Below are positions 1-7,804 of a stretch of DNA of 64,000 bases, piece after piece. The notes under the pieces were generated by a model. That model made no database searches and had not been told where the DNA came from. It worked only from the letters and a program-made list of their open reading frames with translations. A program made the translations under genes and the position numbers. Source of the DNA: Kribbella kalugense (GTDB lineage: Bacteria; Actinomycetota; Actinomycetes; Propionibacteriales; Kribbellaceae); NCBI RefSeq assembly GCF_004365875.1, contig NZ_SODF01000001.1, forward strand, positions 3,286,001 to 3,350,000, in the 5' to 3' direction. The first letter of the stretch is position 1; the number at the start of each line of letters is the position of its first letter.

Positions 1-187
1 TTGGCAACACGTGTTCACCTGTTGCGGAAGCCGTGACCTACAGCGCATTTCCAGGATCTTCGAAAGGCACTGCGACATCCAGACACGGACCCCCTTACGT
101 CCTACGATCGAACGGAAAGGTTGCTTAAGGCGCCGATCTCCCACCGGATTGCCGGATGGGATCTGTTCTGAAACGGAAAGGAATCGC

Positions 188-994
188 GTGATCTCGATCA
201 AATCGGCAACCACCCGTATTCTCGCCGCTGTCGCGGGTGTGGCGGCCGGTGCAACCCTGCTCGTGCCGGTAGCCGCTCAGGCCGCGGGTGCAGCCACGAC
301 TACCACGGCCCACACGACCGCGCAGTCCCAGGCGGCGGCGGTCTCTGACTTCCTCGCTCCCGGTCAGTACCTCAAGCCCGGTCAGTACCGCCGGTCCAAG
401 AACGGCGTCTACGCCCTCCTCATGCAAACCGACGGCAACGCCGTCCTGTACAAGGGCAAGAGCGCCGTATGGAGCACGGTTACGCACCGGAAGGCCTCGT
501 CGCTGATCATGCAGCGCGACGGGAACCTGGTTGTCATCTCGGGCCGGACTGTGGTCTGGGCCAGCGGTACAAGCGGCAGCACGAACTCCACCCTGCTCGT
601 CCAGAACGACTCCAACCTGGTTCTATACAACACCCGCAAGAAGGCGGTCTGGACCCGCTCCATGGTTATGGTCACGCTCGGCTCCGGCCGAGCGCTGAGC
701 GCGAACACCATGGTGGTCTCGCACAGCCGGGTCTACCGGCTGCAGATGCAGAGCGACGGCAACCTGGTGCTGCTGAAGAGCGGTAAGGCGATCTGGTCCA
801 CCGGGACCAAGAGCGGCGCCTACGCCGTCATGCAGCTGGACGGCAACTTCGTCCTCTACTCGGGCAAGAAGGTCGCGTTGTGGGGCACCAAGACGACCCG
901 CAAGGGCTCGGTGCTGCAACTGCAGGACACCGGTAACTTCGTCATCATCTATGGCCGCACCATCGTATGGTCAAGCCACACCGCCGGTCGCTGA
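188..994 (+). CDS. Secreted bulb-type (B-lectin) mannose-binding-like protein
   Basis: A 268-aa protein with an N-terminal signal peptide (hydrophobic stretch ending in AAQAAGA) followed by two B-lectin domains. I count six Q-x-D-x-N-x-V-x-Y sites in the mature part: sites 1, 3 and 5 (MQTDGNAVLY, VQNDSNLVLY, MQLDGNFVLY) are intact. Sites 2, 4 and 6 lack the final Tyr, and site 6 also lacks the Asp. In the family the intact motif binds mannose, so this is probably an extracellular sugar-binding protein. The open frame continues upstream to base 11, but the GTG at 188 follows a GAAAGGA ribosome site and begins directly with the signal peptide, so I chose it. No enzymatic domain is attached. Confidence 0.85.
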   Translation: MISIKSATTRILAAVAGVAAGATLLVPVAAQAAGAATTTTAHTTAQSQAAAVSDFLAPGQYLKPGQYRRSKNGVYALLMQTDGNAVLYKGKSAVWSTVTHRKASSLIMQRDGNLVVISGRTVVWASGTSGSTNSTLLVQNDSNLVLYNTRKKAVWTRSMVMVTLGSGRALSANTMVVSHSRVYRLQMQSDGNLVLLKSGKAIWSTGTKSGAYAVMQLDGNFVLYSGKKVALWGTKTTRKGSVLQLQDTGNFVIIYGRTIVWSSHTAGR

Positions 995-1841
995 CCCGTC
1001 GTCCATGAACGGCATGTCCGCCAACGTCGACTCGGCGACGTCGATGTTGGCGGGCCGGCTGGGTGTTTCCTCGCGGCCGAGTTCGGATGTGTCGTTTCGC
1101 CGACACGCATCTCACGGGTGTGTCATTGGCCCGACCCGTTGGCGACGTACGACGCCAGTCTGCGAACGCGTCGTCGCGCCGCAGGCGACCGAGGTCGGTC
1201 GGAAGGGCGTGGAGATCGGGTTCTTGGCCGCCGGGTACGTGGGCATGGCCATCGAAGCGAGCGTGTCGTGGCCACCGACGACGTCCCCTAAGTCTGAACC
1301 ACGTGCTGCAGTTCGATGCCGGCGTTACCTTCCAGGGCCGTCGGCGCGACCGCGGCTCCAAGTCTTGCGGAGGACTTCGACCCCGAGAGCGAGGTCGGCG
1401 ACTTCACCGAGCCGGACGGCTGGACCTTCGCGTCCGCGTCGCCCACGACCTGCGCGGGCCGCCAAGCTGTACCGCCCGCGGGCTCGAGGGCCAAACTCGA
1501 CACGCGCTTCTCCACGCCAGAACTGGCCGTGGATTCGCCTCTGCTCCCCCTGATTGTCGTCACCCCTATCGGCGGTCAGCCCCTGACCATCACAGCCTCC
1601 GGCGTGGAACACGCTTATGTACGGGAGTTCGTGGCCGATGGAAGACCTGCCCATCGTCGCCGGCGTCACCTGGATAGTTCTTGACGAGCATGCGGACCGT
1701 TCGTTCGAGTGCCGCCGTCAAGCCCGCCCCTCCACGATTGATACGCCCGGTCATACCTCGACTGGCGCCTGACCGTCACATCCCCTCCACCCCGCCGCCG
1801 CTCAGCCAGGTAGAACCCCTTCGCTGACACAAGAATCCTGC
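995..1841. other. No confident gene
   Basis: About 850 bases after the lectin gene. Short overlapping open frames exist on both strands, the best on the plus strand at 1316-1684 (122 codons). None has a ribosome site, a recognisable domain or a consistent codon pattern. The plus-strand reading around 1370-1650 looks partly protein-like and may be a decayed gene, but I cannot name it. Confidence 0.5.
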
Positions 1842-3014
1842 TTAAAGCTGCCTACCGTTGTTCAACGTCTGCTGCGCACTTTGGCGTCCGCCGGCGTTGC
1901 CGCGCGCACCGTCTGCGGTCTGTGATTGCGTCGAACTCCCGGCCGGAGGCAGCGCCGACAATGCCGTGCGCGTCGTTCGGTCTTGCGCTGCATCGGTGGT
2001 GGCGCCAGGCGACGCCAAGGAGGCAAACGCTGACGTCACCGCGGATGTCGTGTTCGGGAGAGGGATCGGGGAGGTCTCCCGGCCGATGGCCCGGTACACC
2101 CGATCGATCGCCCGTTCACGATCCTCTGGCGCGAGAGGCGGCAGGTTGTTGCGGTTCACCAAGGCGTCGACCAGAGCTCCGGCCCGCTCAGCCGGAGGCA
2201 CTCCTATCACCAGACCCAGCGCATGCGCCTTGTCCAGCTCGGTGTGCTGAGCGAGCTCGTCGCCCAGGCGATGCGCGGTCGCCGTCAACGGTGTCGCTCG
2301 CGCGGCGAAGTTCTGCTCCAACTCGGGCAGCGCAGCACCCACACCAACCTCGCGACTGATCGCCGGGCCTTCAGCCTGCACCCACGCTCTCTCCACCGGG
2401 CGCGCCAGTACGTTGTTCCCTGACCGGGCAAGTACGTTCGAGACAAGGATGCTGCCCACCGAGCCGCCAACCGAAACCGCCGCCAACCACGGCGCCGGCG
2501 TCGTCTGCATGGCAGCCGCTACCTCTGGCGCGAAGCGTGCGACATCGTGCGCTAGATCCAGGACCGGCTGGACGAAGAGTGCCTTGCCGATCGGCGTCAT
2601 CGCCGCAAGGCCGACTCCGCCGCCCGCGAGAGCGCCCGCGCCTATGCCAGCAGCGACCCCCTCGGCGGATTCTCGCGCCACTACCCGGGTCCGGAAATTG
2701 CTCTGCGGGCTGCCAACCGGATTCGTCATCCGCTGCACCTGCGCGGCCATCACGTTCTCGAGTGCGGCGACGGTGCGCTCGCGGAGCCTTGTGTCCTGAA
2801 TCGGGTTGTCGGGCTGCTCCGCGAGCCGTCGCAGAACCGCCTCGTCTCGCCGCCCGATCTGGACGACTCCGTCTTCACGAACCCGAGTCCGGCCCGACCT
2901 CGCATAGGCATAGCGCTGCTCGTCATCCTTCAGCGCCGGCACATCCGGCATCCGCACAGCGATTCTGGCGTGCAACTTCCTCAGCAGATCGGACATAGGT
3001 GTTAGCTCTGACAC
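1842..3014 (-). CDS. Hypothetical protein with Gly/Ala-rich hydrophobic segments
   Basis: A 390-aa protein that I do not recognise. The GTG at 3014 is preferred because AGAGGA lies six bases upstream, overlapping the end of the upstream gene; an ATG six codons further in (2996) is an alternative. The first 110 residues are charged and helical. Two Gly/Ala-rich hydrophobic stretches follow (about residues 115-160 and 175-200) that could insert in or associate with a membrane. The last 60 residues are Ser/Thr/Gln-rich and probably disordered. It sits two bases after the small acidic gene at 3017-3262 and is almost certainly co-transcribed with it. Confidence 0.7.
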   Translation of the reverse strand: MSELTPMSDLLRKLHARIAVRMPDVPALKDDEQRYAYARSGRTRVREDGVVQIGRRDEAVLRRLAEQPDNPIQDTRLRERTVAALENVMAAQVQRMTNPVGSPQSNFRTRVVARESAEGVAAGIGAGALAGGGVGLAAMTPIGKALFVQPVLDLAHDVARFAPEVAAAMQTTPAPWLAAVSVGGSVGSILVSNVLARSGNNVLARPVERAWVQAEGPAISREVGVGAALPELEQNFAARATPLTATAHRLGDELAQHTELDKAHALGLVIGVPPAERAGALVDALVNRNNLPPLAPEDRERAIDRVYRAIGRETSPIPLPNTTSAVTSAFASLASPGATTDAAQDRTTRTALSALPPAGSSTQSQTADGARGNAGGRQSAQQTLNNGRQL

Positions 3015-3016
3015 GC

Positions 3017-3262
3017 TCAGTCCTCTGTCGGTACACCGATGGAGTCGTCGAGCTGCTCGACGATCTGTTCGAGGGGCTCGCACAGATCGAGCAACTCCAG
3101 TTCCTCGGCTGCGGTCGGGGCCGTGGAGGCGATCCGATCGATCTCCTCGATCCCTCGCTGTGACGCTGCCAGTAGCTCCGACGGCGAGACAGTCATCTCG
3201 AACACCCCGTCGAGTACGGCCCGCACTCGCTCCTGCCGCGCCTGCGCATCCTTACTGTCCAT
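3017..3262 (-). CDS. Small acidic hypothetical protein
   Basis: An 81-aa acidic, mostly helical protein starting MDSKDAQARQ and rich in Glu/Asp near the C-terminus. No domain is recognised. It ends two bases before the GTG of the 390-aa gene, so the pair forms an operon; a partner or chaperone role for the larger protein is only a guess. The start is uncertain: a TTG at 3283 would add seven residues and neither start has a clear ribosome site. Confidence 0.6.
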   Translation of the reverse strand: MDSKDAQARQERVRAVLDGVFEMTVSPSELLAASQRGIEEIDRIASTAPTAAEELELLDLCEPLEQIVEQLDDSIGVPTED

Positions 3263-3582
3263 GCCTCGAAAATATCGCTTCAAAAGGTCAGATTTGGCTG
3301 GAGAAATGTAGCGATCGCAGGCTCGCTGCGCATTTCAAGAAAACTCGAAATGCCGTGACGCAGCCACCCTCAGTCCCTTACACGCGCAGACGTCACAGGA
3401 TTCCAGAATTTGCAGGTTATTGCAGGTTTGTGGCTGGAATGCAAGGCAGACCGGCGGCGGGTGTCGAGTCGGGTGACGGTCACAACGTCGATTGAGGTGT
3501 GGTCGGCTTGGCGACTATGGCTAGGCAGACGTCGGGCAGCAAGATCATGTTCCAGAGCGGATGCCGAGAGTGCATCCACGGG
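3263..3582. other. Intergenic region with a short tandem repeat
   Basis: About 320 bases between the two-gene unit and the phzF-like gene, without a convincing ORF. It holds a perfect-but-one tandem repeat of a 10-mer (TTGCAGGTTA then TTGCAGGTTT) at 3410-3429. I see no other structure. Confidence 0.5.
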
Positions 3583-4455
3583 TCACCGCCGAAGGCGGTA
3601 CTCACCCCGCCCGACGATGACGGCCGAGCCGGCTATCTCGACGGAGTCGCCGAGCGCCCGAACGTGGATGCGTGATGGACGAGCGATCTCGGCTCCTTGC
3701 CGGATTTCGATCTGCTCGCCGAACTCGATCTCACCGTTCCGGGCCAGGTGATCGGCGAGTGGTCCGGCCGCCGAGCCGGTCGCCGCATCCTCGTATACAC
3801 CACCGGCGGGGTAGAACATTCTCGTCTTCCACGAGCGTCCAGAGCCGGCGAAACAACTCACCGGAACAGCGAGGCTCTTCAGGTGTCCCATGTCCGGCTC
3901 GAGTGCGACCACCTGATCCTCGTTTTCGAGAGCGACGAAGACATGGCATGGACCGTTGCGATAGCTGACGATCTCCAGCCGCGAGGACGGAACCCCGACG
4001 GCGGCCAGCAACTCGCCGGCGGCCGAATACGGCTCCGGCTGCGGAATCGCATGCCGCATCCGGCACACGGTGATCCGGGTTCCCTGCCGCTCGAGCGCGA
4101 CATTGATGATTCCGGCGCCGGTCTCGAGTTCGACCGAGTTCAGATTCGATGCGCTCGCCAATACGAAGGCTGTGCCGAGAACCGGGTGTCCGGCGAACGG
4201 GAGCTCGCCGCGTGGCGTGAAGATCCGGATCCGCGCCGTACCGCCGTCTTCGGGCGGCAGCACGTACACCGTTTCGGAGAGGTTCATCTCCCGAGCGACC
4301 GCCTGCATCTCGCCGGACGTGAACGGTCGTCCGTCGACGAACACCGCCAACTGGTTGCCTTCCAGCGGTACGTCGGAGAAGACATCGGACACCAGGTACC
4401 GGTGGACGGCCACTCCCTCTGCCCAATCGAAATCCCGAACGATCGGATCATCCAT
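3583..4455 (-). CDS. PhzF-family isomerase/epimerase-like protein
   Basis: A 290-aa cytoplasmic protein of the PhzF (phenazine biosynthesis-like, diaminopimelate-epimerase fold) family at the usual family length. The N-terminal half carries GNQLAVF and NLSETVYV, which contains the conserved catalytic Glu of the family, then FAGHPVLGTA. The second half has the hallmark EDAATGSAAGPLADHL. No other phenazine genes are nearby, so the substrate is unknown and phenazine synthesis should not be assumed. It is divergent from an ArsR-type regulator with a palindrome between them, so that regulator probably controls it. Confidence 0.9.
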   Translation of the reverse strand: MDDPIVRDFDWAEGVAVHRYLVSDVFSDVPLEGNQLAVFVDGRPFTSGEMQAVAREMNLSETVYVLPPEDGGTARIRIFTPRGELPFAGHPVLGTAFVLASASNLNSVELETGAGIINVALERQGTRITVCRMRHAIPQPEPYSAAGELLAAVGVPSSRLEIVSYRNGPCHVFVALENEDQVVALEPDMGHLKSLAVPVSCFAGSGRSWKTRMFYPAGGVYEDAATGSAAGPLADHLARNGEIEFGEQIEIRQGAEIARPSRIHVRALGDSVEIAGSAVIVGRGEYRLRR

Positions 4456-4479
4456 GCGCCGGCACCCTTCGTCGTTAAC

Positions 4480-4495
4480 ATAGTGATATCGCTAT
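4480..4495. promoter_or_regulatory. Palindromic operator between phzF-like and ArsR genes
   Basis: The 16-bp sequence ATAGTGATATCGCTAT is an inverted repeat with one mismatched pair (arms ATAGTGAT and ATCGCTAT). It lies 25 bases from the phzF-like start and 45 bases from the preferred ArsR start. ArsR-family repressors typically bind AT-rich 12-2-12-like palindromes in divergent promoters, so this is the likely binding site of the 4541-4864 product. Confidence 0.65.
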
Positions 4496-4540
4496 ATGTC
4501 TTACCACGGTTCGGGTTCGACCATCCATTACGCTGCGGAC

Positions 4541-4864
4541 ATGGCGAACCGGGCACCGGTGGTGGACACCCTCGAGGTGCTCCGCGCCCTCGCCAGCCCG
4601 AAGCGCTTGCAGATTCTCGAGTGGCTCCGCGACCCGGTCGCGCATTTCCCGCCACAGCGGGACGGGGACCTGGTCGACGACGGCGTGTGCGTGATCTTCA
4701 TCGCCGAGAAGCTGGCGGTGGCCCAGCCCACCGCGACCTCCCATCTGCAAACCCTGGCCCGCGCCGGCCTCCTGACGTCGAAGCGCATCGGGCAGTGGAC
4801 GTTCTACCAGCGCGACGAATCCGCGATCAGCGCGTTCACCGAGCACATCCAGCGGATTCTGTAG
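4541..4864 (+). CDS. ArsR-family winged-helix regulator
   Basis: A 107-aa single-domain winged-helix protein. LRALASPKRLQILEWL near the start and QPTATSHLQTLARAGLL in the recognition helix are typical of the ArsR/SmtB fold. A Cys occurs in the middle (DGVCVIF), but no clear metal-site Cys pair is visible, so metal sensing is unproven. The ATG at 4541 puts the HTH at the normal distance; an upstream start at 4496 would run into the operator palindrome. It is divergent from the phzF-like gene and presumably represses that gene and itself. Confidence 0.85.
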   Translation: MANRAPVVDTLEVLRALASPKRLQILEWLRDPVAHFPPQRDGDLVDDGVCVIFIAEKLAVAQPTATSHLQTLARAGLLTSKRIGQWTFYQRDESAISAFTEHIQRIL

Positions 4865-4972
4865 CCAGCGCCGGATCGACCGACTCAGAGGATTCCCTAT
4901 GAGGTCATAATGGTATACGTTCTAGTGGGCGGGCCGTCCAGAGAGGTGACTCTCTTCTAGCCGGAGGTCCGC

Positions 4973-6127
4973 ATGCGTGTTTTGCGACGAACAGTCGTGA
5001 GCTTTCTGATCGCGCTCTCGCTGGTGGCTGCCCCGATGATGGTGCAGACCGCCGCGGCTGTCCCGAACTACTCCCAAATCATCGCCGATGAGGCGTACTG
5101 GATTTCCCTCGCCCAGGTGCCAACCACTGTGGCCGGCCCGGGCCGCGGTGGCATGGCCTGGTACCCGGACAGCGGTACGCGGAAGATCCGCCCGTATATC
5201 GCCAACCGTGGGGCGGTGGGCATGCTGCTCGCGGGGCCTTACTACTACCCGATGGTGCAGGCATACGTCGACTGGTACTTCCGGCACGTGAACGGCGGGC
5301 CGAGCAGCGCTCTCCCCGCGGATTACAACGGAGTGTCGGGCACGGTATACGACTGGGACGTCACGGTGGCAACGGGCGCGGAGACGTACGGTGCGGACCC
5401 CGGATCGGGTACGACGCCGTGGTACGACTCGACCGATGCCTACGCAGGCACGTTCCTGACGCTGCTTCGCAAATGGGCTGAGGCCGACACCAGCAGCCAC
5501 AGCTATCTGGTGTCCAAGGCAAACGATATCGACATGATCGCTTCAGCCTCGCTCGTCACGCTACAAGCGAACGGACTGACCGGAGCGAAGCCCGACTACG
5601 CCGGGCAGTTCCTGATGGACAACGTCGAGGTCGCGGCTGGGTTGCGCGACGACGTCTGGTTGCTGCAGAACGTGCTGAACAATCCGACCAAGGCGGCGCA
5701 GCGGCAGGGGCAGTTGAACACCCTGCTGACCGCAATCGAGAACCACCTGTGGACACCTGGACCCGGAATGTACTGCTGGGCCTCCGATCAATGCACGAAC
5801 ACGCTGTGGACCAGGTTCTACTCCGATGCTGTCTCTCAGGTTTGGCCGATCGTGGCCGGCATCGCGTCACCGACCAGGGCGTCGTCGTTGTGGTCGTCGT
5901 TCAACACCAACTGGCCGAACTGGACGACCAGCGTCAACAACCCGGACGGCAGCCCGTGGGCGATTCTGGCCGTCGCCGCCGCTGTCCGGGGCGACAAAAC
6001 TCGCGCGGACAGCTATCTGGACGGATCACAGACCGGATGGGTGAACGGCGGCCGCGCCTGGCCGTGGAACATCGCAGACTCGGCCGACCGCGCGACGGCC
6101 GCATCGCTGGCGAGCGCGCTGCCGTAA
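4973..6127 (+). CDS. Secreted (alpha/alpha)-barrel-like protein
   Basis: A 384-aa exported protein starting after an excellent GGAGGT site. The signal peptide (about residues 1-29) ends in TAAAVP. The mature part is rich in Trp, Tyr and Asp and has helix pairs resembling the (alpha/alpha)6 folds of polysaccharide lyases and glycoside hydrolases (MDNVEVAAGLRDDVWLL, GGRAWPWNIADSADRA). I cannot assign a CAZy family. It resembles in style the C-terminal half of the 838-aa secreted protein at 13685-16201, at the far end of the neighbouring amino-sugar operon, so a role in glycan breakdown outside the cell is likely but inferred. Confidence 0.7.
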   Translation: MRVLRRTVVSFLIALSLVAAPMMVQTAAAVPNYSQIIADEAYWISLAQVPTTVAGPGRGGMAWYPDSGTRKIRPYIANRGAVGMLLAGPYYYPMVQAYVDWYFRHVNGGPSSALPADYNGVSGTVYDWDVTVATGAETYGADPGSGTTPWYDSTDAYAGTFLTLLRKWAEADTSSHSYLVSKANDIDMIASASLVTLQANGLTGAKPDYAGQFLMDNVEVAAGLRDDVWLLQNVLNNPTKAAQRQGQLNTLLTAIENHLWTPGPGMYCWASDQCTNTLWTRFYSDAVSQVWPIVAGIASPTRASSLWSSFNTNWPNWTTSVNNPDGSPWAILAVAAAVRGDKTRADSYLDGSQTGWVNGGRAWPWNIADSADRATAASLASALP

Positions 6128-6213
6128 CGCCGCCGTCGAGGATGACGATGGCGCGGCGGGCCGGACTCCAGGCCACATCATCGCCCGCCATCGTCACCTC
6201 CAGCGACGCGATC

Positions 6214-7010
6214 TCACGTGTCGATGTCGGGCGACTGCACCGGGACTCCGCGAACGAAAACCGCATCGATCACGAGGGCGTCGTCGATGATCACGAGATC
6301 AGCGTCCAGTTCCTCAGCCAAGTATCGGTTCGCTGTGAGAATACGCGCGGGTGTTGTAGATGCGGACGTGATCGCGTCCGCCGGGGTCGACCCGCTGGCT
6401 GGCCAGAGCGAGCTGTTGAGTGCCATGGTCGGAATAGGACGAAGCGAAACCAGCCGCCGGAGTCGCGTCGGTGATCAATGCGATTCTCCGAGAAGCAGCG
6501 GGGCTGAAAGTCATGAGGGCGATCGCGTCGTGCAGGCGGGCTCCAGCATTCACACGACCTCGCAGGTGACGCGGGGATGCTCAAGCACGGACAGCGTTGC
6601 ACCGGGAGTTCGATGGTGGAGGTCACTCATCGCGTTGAGCAGATGGGTGACCAGTCACGCACCGGCGTTGATGTATTTCAGAGTGTCGTCGTACTCGGCA
6701 TCGGTATGACCGACGGCGGCCACGGAATACGCGGCGACGATCATTGGCGATGACTGAGGTACAGGCCCTCGGGATGACTGCCGATGCTGGTCGAGCCAGG
6801 TACCGGATCGGTCGTCGCGCACCGAATGCTTCCACTGTCGCCAGCAACGATGGTGGGGGTACCGCGGCGGGCACGAGCCATAGCGACCTGGTAGATCGCT
6901 TCCAGGTCACCAGACTGCGCGGCCGCGCTACCTCCCCCGTGGATATGCAGGTCGACGAAGCCCGGCGCCAACCAGCTGCCTCGCAGCTCATGGACAGCCT
7001 CCAGCATCAT
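6214..7010 (-). pseudogene. nagA: Decayed N-acetylglucosamine-6-phosphate deacetylase (nagA)
   Basis: Pieces of a NagA-like deacetylase appear in order across several frames of the minus strand. WLAPGFVDLHIHGGGS is the metal-binding N-terminal motif; AAVGHTDAEYDDT and INAGA-stop-LVTHLLNAMSDLHHR follow, then DGARLHDAIAL-like sequence, RIALITDATPAAGF, and the C-terminal STTPARIL and LDADLVIIDDALVIDAVFVRG. At least two in-frame stops (after INAGA and after CEVV), a frameshift and missing sequence in the N-terminus and middle show that it is non-functional. It starts 17 bases after the SIS gene and is the last member of the amino-sugar operon. NagA removes acetate from GlcNAc-6-phosphate, so its loss breaks the pathway unless another copy exists. 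Confidence 0.85.
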
Positions 7011-7026
7011 CGCTGAACTGTGGAAC

Positions 7027-7800
7027 TCATCCGTTCTTCTCGGCCAGGAACTTGCTGTTGTCCTGATCGCCGTTGTCGAGGTTCCCCGACGTCAGGATCT
7101 CCGGTTGGTGGCCCCGCTGGACGATCCGACGTGCGACCTCGACGATCAGACCGTGCAGAATCGCGCTACCGACAGCCGTCGAGGTAGGTCCGACCGGCGC
7201 GCTCGAGCCGTCGATGGTGACGGCCGCATCGCCGATGCTTCCAGGTAGATCGATGACATGTTGGGCGATCTCGAACAGCCGCGCGGATCCCCGCGGCGTC
7301 ACCGCCTTGGAGTAGGTGAGCGATGTGAGCGCGATGACCTGGGCACCGCGCTCGCGGGCGGCAGCAGCCAGTTCCGTAGTGACGGGATTACGGCCCGACA
7401 CAGAGATCACCAGCACGACATCGTCCGGCTTCAGCGCGACGTCGTCGAGCAGGAGTTCACCGAAACCGGGCATCCGCTCGAGCAGGGTGGTGCGTGTCAC
7501 CGGACGCTCGTTGAGCATCAGGCCGGCCGGCAGAATCGGTTCGACCCTCGCCAGTCCCCCAGCCCGGTAGTACAGATCCTGAGCCAGCAATCCCGCATGC
7601 GTCGCACCGAATACGAACAGCGGGCGGCCGCGTAGCTGGGCAGCGGTGATCAGGTCAGCGACCTCGTTGATCACTGGACCATTCTGGCCGATTGCCTCGT
7701 CGAGACGCTCCTGCACAATGGAGAGGTACTGGACGAAACCTGGAGTGGATCCTTTGAACCTGGCGAGATCCAGGGCTGCGGCCTTCGAAGAAGTCGTCAT
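7027..7800 (-). CDS. SIS-domain sugar-phosphate-binding protein
   Basis: A 257-aa cytoplasmic protein with a single SIS (sugar isomerase) fold. Helical sequence at the start is followed by RPLFVFGATHAGLLAQDLYYRAGGL and the nucleotide/sugar-phosphate loop VLVISVSGRNPVT. The architecture matches the UPF0309 type of SIS proteins found beside sugar operons. The ATG at 7800 follows AAGAAGGG and lies four bases after the stop of the NanE-SIS gene, so the two are translationally linked. Its closest relative in the window is the C-terminal SIS domain of that neighbour. The exact reaction (isomerase, deaminase-like or sensory) is not known. Confidence 0.8.
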   Translation of the reverse strand: MTTSSKAAALDLARFKGSTPGFVQYLSIVQERLDEAIGQNGPVINEVADLITAAQLRGRPLFVFGATHAGLLAQDLYYRAGGLARVEPILPAGLMLNERPVTRTTLLERMPGFGELLLDDVALKPDDVVLVISVSGRNPVTTELAAAARERGAQVIALTSLTYSKAVTPRGSARLFEIAQHVIDLPGSIGDAAVTIDGSSAPVGPTSTAVGSAILHGLIVEVARRIVQRGHQPEILTSGNLDNGDQDNSKFLAEKNG

Positions 7801-7804
7801 CGGT

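Noticed and set aside
951-1684. Overlapping plus-strand frames after the lectin gene as real genes
   Set aside because: No ribosome sites, domains or steady codon pattern; frames overlap each other in several phases.
3697-4902. A 401-codon plus-strand frame over the phzF-like gene
   Set aside because: It is the antisense shadow of a PhzF protein with clear family motifs on the minus strand.
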